Positions 1-10,649 of a stretch of 64,000 nt of DNA are shown in pieces. The stretch covers positions 2,914,001 to 2,978,000 of the forward strand of contig NZ_CP102850.1 of assembly GCF_024734075.1 (NCBI RefSeq). The letters run 5' to 3'. Below the pieces are notes generated by a model. It did no database searches. It worked only from the letters and a program-made list of their open reading frames with translations, and was not told where the DNA came from. Each line of letters begins with the position of its first letter. The stretch's first letter is position 1. The position numbers and the translations under genes were made by a program. The stretch is from Gordonia mangrovi (lineage in GTDB: Bacteria > Actinomycetota > Actinomycetes > Mycobacteriales > Mycobacteriaceae).

Positions 1-161
1 GGCGGTGGATAGCCCGACGGCGGCGGGGGTGTGGATCCCGGCGGCGGGTAGGACGGCGGTGGTGTGCCGCCGGCCGGTTCCTGGTTGCCACCGGATTCGG
101 CGCCGGCGCCCGGATCGGGGTCCGACGAACCGGGATTCTGTGGATCTGACGGTGTTGTCAT
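1..161 (-). CDS. N-terminus of a proline/glycine-rich protein, partial
   Basis: Reading the minus strand from the ATG at 161-159 gives an open frame of 53 codons that runs off the left edge with no stop. It begins MTTPSDPQNPG and is dominated by Pro, Gly and Ser, with PPPSYPPPG and PPPPSGYPPP runs. Such tails are typical of the cytoplasmic N-termini of small actinobacterial membrane proteins (RDD, DUF4190 or DUF4870 types), but the domain that would identify it lies outside the window. It is divergent from the DUF5709 gene. No strong ribosome binding site is visible, so the start is provisional. Confidence 0.55.
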   Translation of the reverse strand, partial: MTTPSDPQNPGSSDPDPGAGAESGGNQEPAGGTPPPSYPPPGSTPPPPSGYPP

Positions 162-298
162 GGCAGGGAGGATACGGAACACCGGCCCCGGTCGACAGTG
201 TTTGCGATACCGCGTCGTGTCTCGACGCCAGGATTTCCCGGGCCAGGTCATCTTCGGCCACTCGTGCACCCTGGATTCGTCACCGGCGGGCTGGCATC

Positions 299-832
299 GT
301 GGAAACGGTGAACGACATCGGCAGCACCCCTGAAGGTTCCGACGGCGAGTACAGCCTCGACGACGACGACCAACTGCAACCCGAGGACACCCTGGTCGAC
401 CGTGGTGTCGACGACGTCCTCGATGAGGGGTACTCGCCGCCCGATCACCAGCCCAGCTGGGGTCGCCATGGGCTGACCGAACGCGAGCAGCGGGAGGGCG
501 AGACACTCGATGAGCGACTTGCCGAGGAGGAAACAGACATCGGTGTCACCGACCCCCTCGACGACATCGCGGCCGAGGAGGACGTCGAGAAGAACTGGCG
601 TTCACACGAATCCGATCGTTCGGATGACTACGACGGCGACGACCAGGCCGGCGCGGCGCGGTCGGGGCGACTGGTCGCGCCCGATGAGGGTTCGGGTATC
701 GACCGCGAGAAGGACGCGGTGGCCGGTGATGTCGGTATAGACGGGGCCGGGGCCTCCGCTGAGGAGGCGGCGGTGCACTACCTGGATGCCGACGAGGTGG
801 AATGGTCCGAGGAGTCGGACACCGACGCGTGA
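299..832 (+). CDS. DUF5709 family acidic protein
   Basis: A 177-residue, strongly acidic protein from GTG 299 (a second GTG is at 308). The segment SLDDDDQLQPEDTLVDRG, followed by LDEGYSPPD and GLTEREQREGETLDERLAEE, is the pattern I recognise as DUF5709, a family of unknown function widespread in actinobacteria. The frame stays open upstream to base 5, but that part has basic, non-conserved composition, so the GTG next to the conserved part was chosen. No signal peptide or membrane segment is visible. Function unknown. Confidence 0.7.
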   Translation: METVNDIGSTPEGSDGEYSLDDDDQLQPEDTLVDRGVDDVLDEGYSPPDHQPSWGRHGLTEREQREGETLDERLAEEETDIGVTDPLDDIAAEEDVEKNWRSHESDRSDDYDGDDQAGAARSGRLVAPDEGSGIDREKDAVAGDVGIDGAGASAEEAAVHYLDADEVEWSEESDTDA

Positions 833-854
833 ATCCGGGCTGATCGCCCGTCGG

Positions 855-1601
855 TCAGTGCCCGACGTCGGCGAGCGAGCCGACCACCCTCGCCCGCGCA
901 GCAGCGGGTTCGACGCCGAGCTCCGACAACGTCGCGGTCACCGCGGAATCCTCGAACAGGCCGAGCAGGATGTGTTCGGTGCCGACGAAATCGTGGCCCA
1001 ACTCGACCGCTGCCGTCAGAGTCGCCTGCAGCACCGCGCGCGACCGATCATTGTACGGCACAATCGTTTTCTCGTCCGGCAGGGGCGGTGACCCAGGGGT
1101 GGCCCGCTGGTCGGGCAGGCACGCCGCGGCGAGTGTGTCCAGCGATACGCCGTGGGCGCGCAAGGCCAGATCGGCGATCGACTCCGGCGCCACCGTCAGT
1201 GCCCGGGCCAGATGTTCCGGCGTCACCGCAGTGCTGCGCTCGGCGGCCGCCAGGTTGTGCGCCTCGGCGATCACGTTGCGCGCCCGTGGGGTGAATCGCG
1301 CGAACGGGTGTGCTTCGTCGGCCAGCGGTGTCGGCGCGGCGTCGGCGGGCGTGCGGGTCACGAACCTCTTCTGGGCGGCCTGTTTGCTGACTCCCATGGC
1401 GACGCCGATGTCGGTCCACGACGCGCCGGCCCGCCGGGCCTGATCGACGAAATGGCCGATCAGATGATCGGCGACATCGCCGAGGTGCTCGGCGGTGACC
1501 ATGGCGCCGGCCAACTGCTCGAGGGGGTCGTCATGCGCGGCGCGGACACCGACGATCAGATCGTCGAGGCGGACATGGTGAACCTGCGTGCGCTCCGTCA
1601 T
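855..1601 (-). CDS. Clp N-terminal domain protein with helix-turn-helix
   Basis: A 248-residue protein. Residues about 40-80 hold an HTH-like segment (ASWTDIGVAMGVSKQAAQKRF). Two Clp_N repeats follow, at about 100-160 (FARFTPRARNVIAEAH, VTPEHLARAL) and 175-240 (YNDRSRAVLQ, FVGTEHILLGLFED). There is no AAA+ ATPase module, so it is not a Clp unfoldase. Family knowledge suggests a stand-alone Clp_N protein acting as an adaptor, or a regulator with DNA binding. The ATG at 1601-1599 lies inside a large palindrome and has no Shine-Dalgarno sequence in front, so the mRNA may be leaderless. Divergent from egtB. Confidence 0.75.
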   Translation of the reverse strand: MTERTQVHHVRLDDLIVGVRAAHDDPLEQLAGAMVTAEHLGDVADHLIGHFVDQARRAGASWTDIGVAMGVSKQAAQKRFVTRTPADAAPTPLADEAHPFARFTPRARNVIAEAHNLAAAERSTAVTPEHLARALTVAPESIADLALRAHGVSLDTLAAACLPDQRATPGSPPLPDEKTIVPYNDRSRAVLQATLTAAVELGHDFVGTEHILLGLFEDSAVTATLSELGVEPAAARARVVGSLADVGH

Positions 1602-1649
1602 TCGTCAACTCTAGGTTGACGAATGACGGAGCGTCAACCTCTGGTTGAC
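1591..1649. promoter_or_regulatory. Large palindrome with paired GTCAAC/GTTGAC operators
   Basis: Bases 1591-1609 and 1615-1633 are perfect 19-bp inverted repeats around a 5-base spacer (TCTAG). The start codon of the Clp_N gene is inside the left arm. The core GTCAAC-N5-GTTGAC (1604-1620) recurs as a second copy, GTCAACCTCTGGTTGAC, at 1633-1649, 29 bp further on. On the minus strand a TTGACG and a TAGAGT lie about 17 bp apart just before the ATG and could be -35 and -10 elements of a leaderless promoter. Most simply this is an operator pair, perhaps autoregulatory for the HTH-containing Clp_N protein. The binding factor is not known. Confidence 0.6.
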
Positions 1650-1867
1650 GATCTGGCCGTCGGCTGCCGGAGTCTGTCGGTGGCGTGTGCTGCGATGACC
1701 TGGACCCCGTCCGCCCCGCCGGTGCCGCGTCGGTCGCCGCAGTGTCGTCGCTCGAGTGTGTTGGTCCGAGCGTCGTTGACAGCGGTGAGGAGGCTGGTAA
1801 CGATGGATGGAAGGGTTGCCCGTCCGCCCCCGGCTTGCCGCCGGGTCCACCACAACGGGAGGTACCG

Positions 1868-3139
1868 GTGAGCATCACCAATCGCCCTGTGTCGATCGAG
1901 ACCGAATCGGCGCACTCCATGTCCGCTCAGGCCAGCAGATTCCTCGACGTGCGTGCGTTGACCGACACGTTGAGCGCGCGCCTGTCCGCCGAAGACCAGA
2001 CCCCGCAGTCGATGACCGACGCCAGCCCCGCGAAATGGCATCGGGCGCACGTCACCTGGTTTTTCGAGGAGTTCATCCTCCGCAACGTCGACTCCTATCG
2101 GGTTTACGACGACACGTTCCGCTATCTGTTCAATAGCTACTACGAGGCGGTCGGTGCGCGGCATCCACGCCCCGAGCGCGGGTTGGTCACCCGTCCGGGT
2201 GTCGCCGACGTCGGGCTCTACCGGGAGTACGTAGACAGCGCGATGGTCGACGCGTTGGAGCGCGGGTTGCTCGACGACGACGCGCTGGGGCTGCTGGAAC
2301 TGGGGTGCAATCACGAGCAGCAACATCAGGAACTGCTCCTGATGGACATCAAGCATCTGTTCTCCACGCACGCGTTCGACCCGGTGTATGTGGACCGCGA
2401 CATCGACGAACCCGGGGAACCCGGACCGCTCACCTGGCGCTCGGTGGCCGGGGGTGTCACCGAGGTGGGAATGACGCAGGGGTCGGCCGGCTTCAGCTAC
2501 GACAACGAAGGCCCCAGACACCGAGTCTTTCTGGAGGACTTCGAGATCGCCGAGCGGGCCGTGACCAACGCCGAATGGCTGGAGTTCATCGCCGACGACG
2601 GGTACCACCGCCCCGAGCTCTGGCTGTCGGACGGATGGGCACACATCTCGCAAACCGGTTGGGAAGCACCGGAATACTGGCGTTTCATCGACGGCGAGTG
2701 GACGACGTTCACCCTGTCCGGTCGGCGCCGGCCGGTATCCGATGAGCCGGTGGTGCATATCTCGTTCTACGAGGCTGATGCCTATGCCCGCTGGGCCGGC
2801 GCCCGGTTGCCCACCGAGTTCGAATGGGAGGCGGCCGCCGCGACCGGCGACCGGACGCACGGGCAACTGCTCGACGTCGCCCGCTGCCATCCGGGGAGAG
2901 CCGGGTCCACCATGATCGGCGATGTGTGGGAATGGACGGCGAGCGCGTACCTGCCCTATCCCGGCTTCGTTCCCGCCAACGGCGCCGTCGGCGAATACAA
3001 CGGAAAGTTCATGTGCGACCAGCATGTGTTGCGCGGCGCGAGCGCAGTGACCCCGCCAGGGCACGAACGCATCACCTACCGCAACTTCTTTCCGGCCCCG
3101 GCGCGGTGGGCCTTCTCCGGTCTGCGGCTGGCCCGATGA
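1868..3139 (+). CDS. egtB: Ergothioneine biosynthesis protein EgtB (sulfoxide synthase)
   Basis: A 423-residue non-heme iron enzyme. Family knowledge: it joins hercynine to gamma-glutamylcysteine (or cysteine) with O2 to give the sulfoxide intermediate of ergothioneine. An N-terminal DinB_2-like helical domain carries the three iron histidines: H58 in WHRAHV, then H149 and H153 in HEQQHQE. The C-terminal half is an FGE-sulfatase fold (NAEWLEFIADDGY, RLPTEFEWEAAAA, DVWEWTASAY, RGAS, YRNFFP). GTG 1868 was chosen because gggagg precedes it by about 6 bases and upstream sequence is not conserved. It overlaps egtD by 4 bp. No egtA, egtC or egtE is adjacent. Confidence 0.95.
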   Translation: MSITNRPVSIETESAHSMSAQASRFLDVRALTDTLSARLSAEDQTPQSMTDASPAKWHRAHVTWFFEEFILRNVDSYRVYDDTFRYLFNSYYEAVGARHPRPERGLVTRPGVADVGLYREYVDSAMVDALERGLLDDDALGLLELGCNHEQQHQELLLMDIKHLFSTHAFDPVYVDRDIDEPGEPGPLTWRSVAGGVTEVGMTQGSAGFSYDNEGPRHRVFLEDFEIAERAVTNAEWLEFIADDGYHRPELWLSDGWAHISQTGWEAPEYWRFIDGEWTTFTLSGRRRPVSDEPVVHISFYEADAYARWAGARLPTEFEWEAAAATGDRTHGQLLDVARCHPGRAGSTMIGDVWEWTASAYLPYPGFVPANGAVGEYNGKFMCDQHVLRGASAVTPPGHERITYRNFFPAPARWAFSGLRLAR

Positions 3140-4089
3140 CCGCCGCCGACGGCCGGCTCGCCGACGACGCCGTGGCGGGACTGTGGTCCGACCCGCCGAC
3201 CCTGCCCACCAAGTGGCTCTACGACGAGCGCGGAAGTCTCCTGTTCGACGAGATCACCCGACTGCCGGAGTACTACCCGACCCGCCGGGAGACCTCGATC
3301 CTGCACGCCCGTGCCACCGAGATCGCCGCGCTCACCGACGCGGCGACGATGGTCGAGTTCGGCTCGGGTACCTCGACCAAGACGCGGCTGCTGTTGCAGG
3401 CGTTCGCCGATCGGGCCGAGACCACCGGGCGCTGGTTCACCTACGTACCGCTCGATGTGAGTACCGAGATCCTCGAATCGTCGGCCGCCGAACTCGCCCG
3501 CGACTATCCGGGTATCGACATCGAACCGGCGGTCGCCGACTTCACCGCGTCCGACCTCACCTTGCCGACCTCGAACGGTCCGCGGATCGCGGTCTTCCTC
3601 GGTGGCACCATCGGTAACTTCGACGACGCGATGCGGGCGACCTTCCTGAGCCGGCTGGCCAAGGCGCTCGAACCGGGTGACTACTTCCTGCTCGGCGCCG
3701 ACCTCATCAAGGACACCGGTCGGCTGGTGGCGGCCTACAACGACAAGGCGGGAGTCACGGCCGATTTCAACCGGAACATGATCGAGGTGCTCCGCCGCGG
3801 GCTGGACGCCGATGGGCTCTACGTCGACGACTTCGACCACATCGCGCGGTGGAACCCGATGCACCACCGCATCGAGATGTGGCTGCGCGCCCGCCGCGAC
3901 ATCGATGTCCGGTTCCGCGGACTGGACCGGCAGTGGCAGCTCGCGCGCGGCGCCGAGGTGCTGACCGAGATCAGCACCAAGTTCGACCCCACGGTGCTCG
4001 CCGACGAACTCGCCCAGGCCGGAGTCGTGGTGGAACACCAATGGACCGATGACCACAACGATTTCCTGCTGACCCTCAGTCGTCGGTGA
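3136..4089 (+). CDS. egtD: L-histidine N(alpha)-methyltransferase EgtD
   Basis: A 317-residue SAM-dependent enzyme, the usual length for EgtD. It trimethylates histidine to hercynine, the first step of ergothioneine synthesis. Visible marks: KWLYDERGSLLFDEIT and LPEYYPTRRE near the N-terminus, the SAM-binding EFGSGTSTKT, VPLDVS, FLGGTIGNF, and ADLIKDTGRLVAAYND. The ATG overlaps the egtB stop codon (ATGA), so the two are translationally coupled. Its 3' end overlaps the convergent luciferase-like gene by 14 bp. Confidence 0.95.
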   Translation: MTAADGRLADDAVAGLWSDPPTLPTKWLYDERGSLLFDEITRLPEYYPTRRETSILHARATEIAALTDAATMVEFGSGTSTKTRLLLQAFADRAETTGRWFTYVPLDVSTEILESSAAELARDYPGIDIEPAVADFTASDLTLPTSNGPRIAVFLGGTIGNFDDAMRATFLSRLAKALEPGDYFLLGADLIKDTGRLVAAYNDKAGVTADFNRNMIEVLRRGLDADGLYVDDFDHIARWNPMHHRIEMWLRARRDIDVRFRGLDRQWQLARGAEVLTEISTKFDPTVLADELAQAGVVVEHQWTDDHNDFLLTLSRR

Positions 4090-5107
4090 GCAGTTCCCGC
4101 ACCCGCGGGATGACGCGGGTCCCGTAGAGCTCGATGCTGCGCATCAGGTGTTCGTGCGGCAGTGTGCCGTGCGAGTACTTGAGATCGAAGCGGTTGAGTT
4201 CCAGCGTCTTCGCTGTTGTGGCGATCTTGGTGGCGACCGTCTCGGAGGAACCCGCATACAGCGCGCCGGCCGGACCCGCCGCACGCTCGAACTCGATTCG
4301 GGTGGGCGGCGGCCAGCCACGTTCGCGACCGATGCGGGCCATGTACGTCCGGTAGTGCGGCCAGAGCTGCTCGCGCGCCAGCTCATCGGTCTCGGCGACG
4401 TGGCCGGGGGAATGGACGCCGACCGGCAGGTCGGTCGGCCGATCGAGTTCCCCGAGCGCACGGCGGTACAGATCGGTGTACGGCTTGAACCGGGCGGGAT
4501 CGCCGCCGATGATCGCCAGCATCAGCGGCAGACCATAGGTCGCGGCTCGGATCACCGACTCCGGGCTGCCGCCGACCGCGATCCAGGTCGGCAGTGGCGC
4601 CGACTGCAACCGCGGATACACCGACTGGGCGGTCAGCGGAGTGCGGGTCGCACCCGTCCAGGTCACCGGTTCGCCGGTACGCAGCTGTGCGAACAACGAG
4701 AGTTTGTCGGTGAACAGATCCTCGTAGTCGGCGAGATCGTAGCCGAACAGCGGGAACGATTTGGTGAACGATCCGCGTCCCAGAATCACCTCGGCCCGGC
4801 CGTCCGACAGCGCATCCACAGTGGCGAACCGCTCGAACACCCGAATCGGATCGTCGGAACTGAGCACGGTCACCGCCGAACCCAGCCGCATCCTCTGGGT
4901 CCTGGTCGCGATCGCGCCCAGCACGACCTCGGGAGCCGAGATGGAGTAGTCGTCGCGGTGGTGTTCCCCGACGCCGAAGAAATCGACCCCGACCTCGTCG
5001 GCGAGGACCGCCTGCGCCACGACGTCCCGGATCGTCTGTGCCGCGCTGACCTCTGTCCCGCCGCCGTCGACCGTGATGTCGCCGAAGGTGTCCAGGCCGA
5101 GTTCCAT
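4076..5107 (-). CDS. LLM-class (luciferase-like) flavin-dependent oxidoreductase
   Basis: A 343-residue TIM-barrel protein of the bacterial luciferase family, which uses reduced flavin (FMNH2 or F420H2). Seen: MELGLDTFGD at the start, DEVGVDFFGVGEHHRDDY, ATRTQRMRLGSAVTVLSSDDPIR, DALSDGRAEVILGRG, and PTWIAVGGSPESV. The ATG at 5107 is preferred over an in-frame start at 5131, because the conserved first strand starts at MELGL. Substrate cannot be told. It is convergent with egtD (14-bp overlap), and nothing in the sequence ties it to ergothioneine. Confidence 0.88.
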   Translation of the reverse strand: MELGLDTFGDITVDGGGTEVSAAQTIRDVVAQAVLADEVGVDFFGVGEHHRDDYSISAPEVVLGAIATRTQRMRLGSAVTVLSSDDPIRVFERFATVDALSDGRAEVILGRGSFTKSFPLFGYDLADYEDLFTDKLSLFAQLRTGEPVTWTGATRTPLTAQSVYPRLQSAPLPTWIAVGGSPESVIRAATYGLPLMLAIIGGDPARFKPYTDLYRRALGELDRPTDLPVGVHSPGHVAETDELAREQLWPHYRTYMARIGRERGWPPPTRIEFERAAGPAGALYAGSSETVATKIATTAKTLELNRFDLKYSHGTLPHEHLMRSIELYGTRVIPRVRELLTDD

Positions 5108-5216
5108 GACCAGGAATCGTAGCCAATTCAAACTGCCGTCGAGTGCCTGTGAGAAGCTATGGAACGCAGCGGCGATGACTCGCCGACCGTCACCTACCGG
5201 CTAAGGAGCATGCCCG

Positions 5217-5597
5217 ATGTGGGATTCGTTCTGGGACTTCATCTGGTACACGATCGTCATCTTCGCGTTCGTGGCCTACCTGATCGTCCTCTGGCACATC
5301 ATTATCGACCTCTTCCGTGACAAGTCGTCCGGATGGATCAAGGCCGTGTGGATCATCTTCCTGGTCCTCCTCCCGTACATCACCGCCATCGTCTACCTGC
5401 TCGCCAAGGGACGCGGCATGGCCGAACGTCAGAGCGAAGCGGTCAAGGAGGCCAAGCAGGCCACCGACAGCTACATCCAGTCGGTCGCCACGCCGAAGAG
5501 CCCGGCGGAGCAGATCGCCGATGCCAAGCAGCTGCTGGACTCCGGCACCATCACCCAGCAGGAATTCGACTCGTTGAAGGCGAAGGCGCTCAGCTAG
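5217..5597 (+). CDS. Small membrane protein with PLDc_N-like and SHOCT domains
   Basis: A 126-residue protein. Residues about 5-28 and 42-63 are two hydrophobic membrane helices (IWYTIVIFAFVAYLIVLWHI; IKAVWIIFLVLLPYITAIVYLL). These match the phospholipase D nuclease N-terminal type of membrane anchor. A polar stretch with a short charged helix follows, then a SHOCT motif at about 97-124 (AEQIADAKQLLDSGTITQQEFDSLKAK). A clear aaggag lies upstream of ATG 5217. SHOCT proteins often sit at the membrane in oligomers; role unknown. Confidence 0.8.
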   Translation: MWDSFWDFIWYTIVIFAFVAYLIVLWHIIIDLFRDKSSGWIKAVWIIFLVLLPYITAIVYLLAKGRGMAERQSEAVKEAKQATDSYIQSVATPKSPAEQIADAKQLLDSGTITQQEFDSLKAKALS

Positions 5598-5619
5598 CTT
5601 TCGCGGCCGACAGCATCGG

Positions 5620-5698
5620 GTTTCGCGCCGACAGCACCCGCTCCTTGGTAGGGGTGGGTGCTGTTGGGTTTTTGGGGCGGGTGCTGTCGGCGCGAAAC
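5620..5698. repeat. 22-bp perfect inverted repeat between convergent genes
   Basis: Bases 5620-5641 and 5677-5698 are exact reverse complements (arm begins GTTTCGCGCCGACAGCACCC) separated by 35 bases. Degenerate extra copies of the gccgacag core lie at about 5607 and 5706. It sits between the stop codons of the SHOCT gene and the HAD gene. It fits a bidirectional terminator or a REP-like palindromic element; there is no long T tract. Confidence 0.6.
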
Positions 5699-5736
5699 AG
5701 GGTTCTGTCGGCTGCCGTGCTGGGCGCGGAACCCGC

Positions 5737-6528
5737 TCAGGTCCTGAATGGGTTCGCGGTGCGGCCGACGAGGTCGGCGACGGAATCGATCACCCGGGTG
5801 GCGCGGTAGGGGAACAGTTCCACCGACGTGGGTGTCGAGATTCCGGACAGCACCAGGATGGTCTCCAGGCCTGCTTCCATACCGGAGATGACATCGGTGT
5901 CCATCCGGTCGCCGATCATCAGCGTGTGTTCGGAATGGACGCCGATCTGGCGTAAGGCCGAGCGCATCATCAGCGGATTCGGTTTGCCGACGTAATACGG
6001 CTCGCGGCCGGTCGCTCTCGTGATCAGCGCGGCCACCGCGCCCGTCGCGGGAAGCGAACCGGCCGCCGACGGCCCGGTGGCGTCGGGGTTGGTCGCGATG
6101 AACCGTGCCCCGCTCTCGACGAGGCGGATCGCGGTCGTGATCGCCTCGAACGAGTATGTCCGGGTCTCGCCGAGTACCACGTAGTCGGGGTCCGATTCGG
6201 TGATCACGTAGCCGATCTCGTGTAGTGCGGTGGTGAGCCCCGATTCGCCGACCACATACGCAGATCCGCCGGGGCGCTGCGAGTCCAGGAAGCGGGCGGT
6301 GGCCAGCGCCGAGGTCCAGATCGACTCCTCCGGGATGTCGAGACCTGTACGCAGCAGGCGCGCCCGAAGGTCACGCGGAGTGCGGATCGAATTGTTGGTC
6401 AGCACGATGAACGGGACCTCGTTGGCCCGCAGCTCGGCCAGGAACTCGTCGGCTCCGGGGATCAGATGTTCCTCGCGGACGAGCACCCCGTCCATGTCCA
6501 TCAGGTAGTTCCAGCCCATGTACCGCAT
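5737..6528 (-). CDS. HAD-IIA family hydrolase (NagD-like phosphatase)
   Basis: A 263-residue cytoplasmic phosphatase-type HAD protein. Motif I is DMDGVLV (nucleophile D near residue 11), motif II is the LTNNS segment, and the C-terminal part has GKPNPLMM and motif IV-like MIGDRMDTDVISGMEAGLETILVLSG. The IIA cap is present between motifs II and III (VVGESGL, DYVVLGETRTYSFE). This matches NagD and p-nitrophenyl phosphatases. The natural substrate is not deducible. It lies 48 bp downstream of thiD on the same strand. Confidence 0.88.
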   Translation of the reverse strand: MRYMGWNYLMDMDGVLVREEHLIPGADEFLAELRANEVPFIVLTNNSIRTPRDLRARLLRTGLDIPEESIWTSALATARFLDSQRPGGSAYVVGESGLTTALHEIGYVITESDPDYVVLGETRTYSFEAITTAIRLVESGARFIATNPDATGPSAAGSLPATGAVAALITRATGREPYYVGKPNPLMMRSALRQIGVHSEHTLMIGDRMDTDVISGMEAGLETILVLSGISTPTSVELFPYRATRVIDSVADLVGRTANPFRT

Positions 6529-6576
6529 TATGGCCGGGATCGGCCATGGCCGGGTCGCGGGTTCGGGTTCGGGCGG

Positions 6577-9214
<2,638 letters not shown>

Positions 9215-9407
9215 TCATTTGTCGACCGCGGCGTCTGCTGCGATCAGGCCCCACCCTACGACGTCGCCACGTTCAGCGCCTGATCGGGGGCGGCGAACGA
9301 CAACCTACGTCATCGTAAGGTAGCCTGTGACAGGAATCACATATGATCCGCGCCGTGGTCGGGAGGGGAGCCCCGCCGGCGGCGATCCGTGGCATGCAGG
9401 AGGGGTT

Positions 9408-9755
9408 GTGCAGAGAAGGCATCGACATCAGCCACCGCAGTCGGCGCAGGCGATTCTGCAGCAGATCGCCCAGGTGGTTCACAATCCCGATCGCGACAGG
9501 TTCGAGCTGTGGGTGGCCGGCGACCTCGTCGGGGTGCTCGGCTACAGCACCGAGGTCAGCGAGGGGCGTCCCACGATCACGTTCCTGCACACGGTGCTCT
9601 ACGACGAGTACACCGGCCACGGCCTCGGTACCCGACTGATGGTCGGCGCGATCGCGTACGTCCGCGACCAAGGGGCACGGTTGCGTCCGGTGTGTTCGTT
9701 CACCAAGTCCTACCTCGACGCCCACCCGGGGATCGTGGCGCTGGCGCCGGCGTGA
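9408..9755 (+). CDS. Small GNAT-fold N-acetyltransferase (Acetyltransf_CG / NATD1-like)
   Basis: A 115-residue protein from GTG 9408, preceded by aggagggg at 9397-9404. Core: RFELWVAGDLVGVLGYS, ITFLHTVLYDEYTGHGLGTRLMVGAIAYVRDQG (acetyl-CoA loop G-x-G-L-G) and RPVCSFTKSYLDAHP. The layout is that of the very short GNATs related to YjdJ and NATD1. An in-frame start at 9327 adds residues without conserved character. Substrate unknown. Confidence 0.8.
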   Translation: MQRRHRHQPPQSAQAILQQIAQVVHNPDRDRFELWVAGDLVGVLGYSTEVSEGRPTITFLHTVLYDEYTGHGLGTRLMVGAIAYVRDQGARLRPVCSFTKSYLDAHPGIVALAPA

Positions 9756-9809
9756 GGCCCGTCTCCGATCACCGGTAAGGGCGGAACCTCGACGCGAGAA
9801 GCCGGATAG

Positions 9810-9828
9810 ATAAGTTAGGCTACCCTGA
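9810..9828 (+). promoter_or_regulatory. IdeR/DtxR iron box upstream of the siderophore-interacting protein
   Basis: ATAAGTTAGGCTACCCTGA matches the 19-bp consensus TTAGGTTAGGCTAACCTAA at 15 positions by my count. It is 35 bp before the next gene's start. Expected to bind the iron-loaded repressor and silence the gene in iron-replete cells. Confidence 0.75.
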
Positions 9829-9862
9829 CATACGTTGCTGTCGAGGGAAGGCGTGCCACATC

Positions 9863-10615
9863 GTGGAGCAGACCAAGTCCAAGTCGCGCGGGTGGCAGGG
9901 TGCCGTCCTCAAGATGCTCGGCGCCGACGACTACGAATTCACCGTCACCAGCAACGAACCGGTCACCGACCAGTACATCCGTCTCGGTGTCACCGGCGGT
10001 GGACTACTGACTGACCGGCCGGTGAACCCCGCGATGTGGGTCCGGATCTGGTTCGAGAACAAGCACGGGAAGTTGCATCAACGTGCTTATACGCTGGTCG
10101 ATCCCGACCCGGCCTCCGACTCCTTCTTTCTCGAGTTCGCCCTCCATGACGGTGCGGCCACCCGGTGGGCGCAGGCCGCGCGTCCCGGCGACACCATCTC
10201 GTCGACCTTCATGGGGTCGAAGTTCACCTTCCCCGACCCGGCCCCGCAGGGCTGGCTGATCGCCGGGGACGCGGCTGCGCTACCCGCGATCAACTCGCTG
10301 CTCGATGCGATCTCGGCGTCGTCGAACCCGTCGGCTGCGGCCACTGTCTGGTTCGAGTACGCCCACGACTCCGACAAAGCGCTACCGCTGCGCTTGCGGG
10401 ATCAGGACACGGTCAACTGGATCCGGCGCGACGGACCAGCGCTATCGGATGCGGTTCGCGACGCCGCGTTCGATGCCACCGGCCATTTCGGTTTCGTCGC
10501 CCTGGACATGAAGAGCACCCGCGCTGTCTCCGCCTCGTTCAAGAACGACTACCAACTCGGCAAGGCGAATGTGAAGGCGCAGGCCTACTGGCGCGAGAAC
10601 GGCCCGGAGTCCTGA
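9863..10615 (+). CDS. Siderophore-interacting protein (FAD-dependent ferric-siderophore reductase)
   Basis: A 250-residue SIP-family protein (ViuB/FscN type), thought to reduce or release iron from imported ferric siderophores in the cytoplasm. The FAD-binding part holds HQRAYTLVDPD and FLEFALHDG..ATRWAQ; the NAD(P)H-side half has GWLIAGDAAALPAINSLL and WFEYAHDSD. The C-terminus KANVKAQAYWRENG is typical (ARAYWR motif). GTG 9863 is the start, with gagggaagg about 11 bases upstream. Fronted by an iron box and convergent with the salicyl-AMP ligase gene, which supports a role in the siderophore system. Confidence 0.92.
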   Translation: MEQTKSKSRGWQGAVLKMLGADDYEFTVTSNEPVTDQYIRLGVTGGGLLTDRPVNPAMWVRIWFENKHGKLHQRAYTLVDPDPASDSFFLEFALHDGAATRWAQAARPGDTISSTFMGSKFTFPDPAPQGWLIAGDAAALPAINSLLDAISASSNPSAAATVWFEYAHDSDKALPLRLRDQDTVNWIRRDGPALSDAVRDAAFDATGHFGFVALDMKSTRAVSASFKNDYQLGKANVKAQAYWRENGPES

Positions 10616-10649
10616 CGGCCGCTCCTGCAGCGCTGAGAATCGGGTCCGG

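Noticed and set aside
9310..9330. Possible iron box before the small GNAT gene (gtaaggtagcctgtg)
   Set aside because: Only about 10 of 19 positions match the consensus, and the gene has no link to iron.
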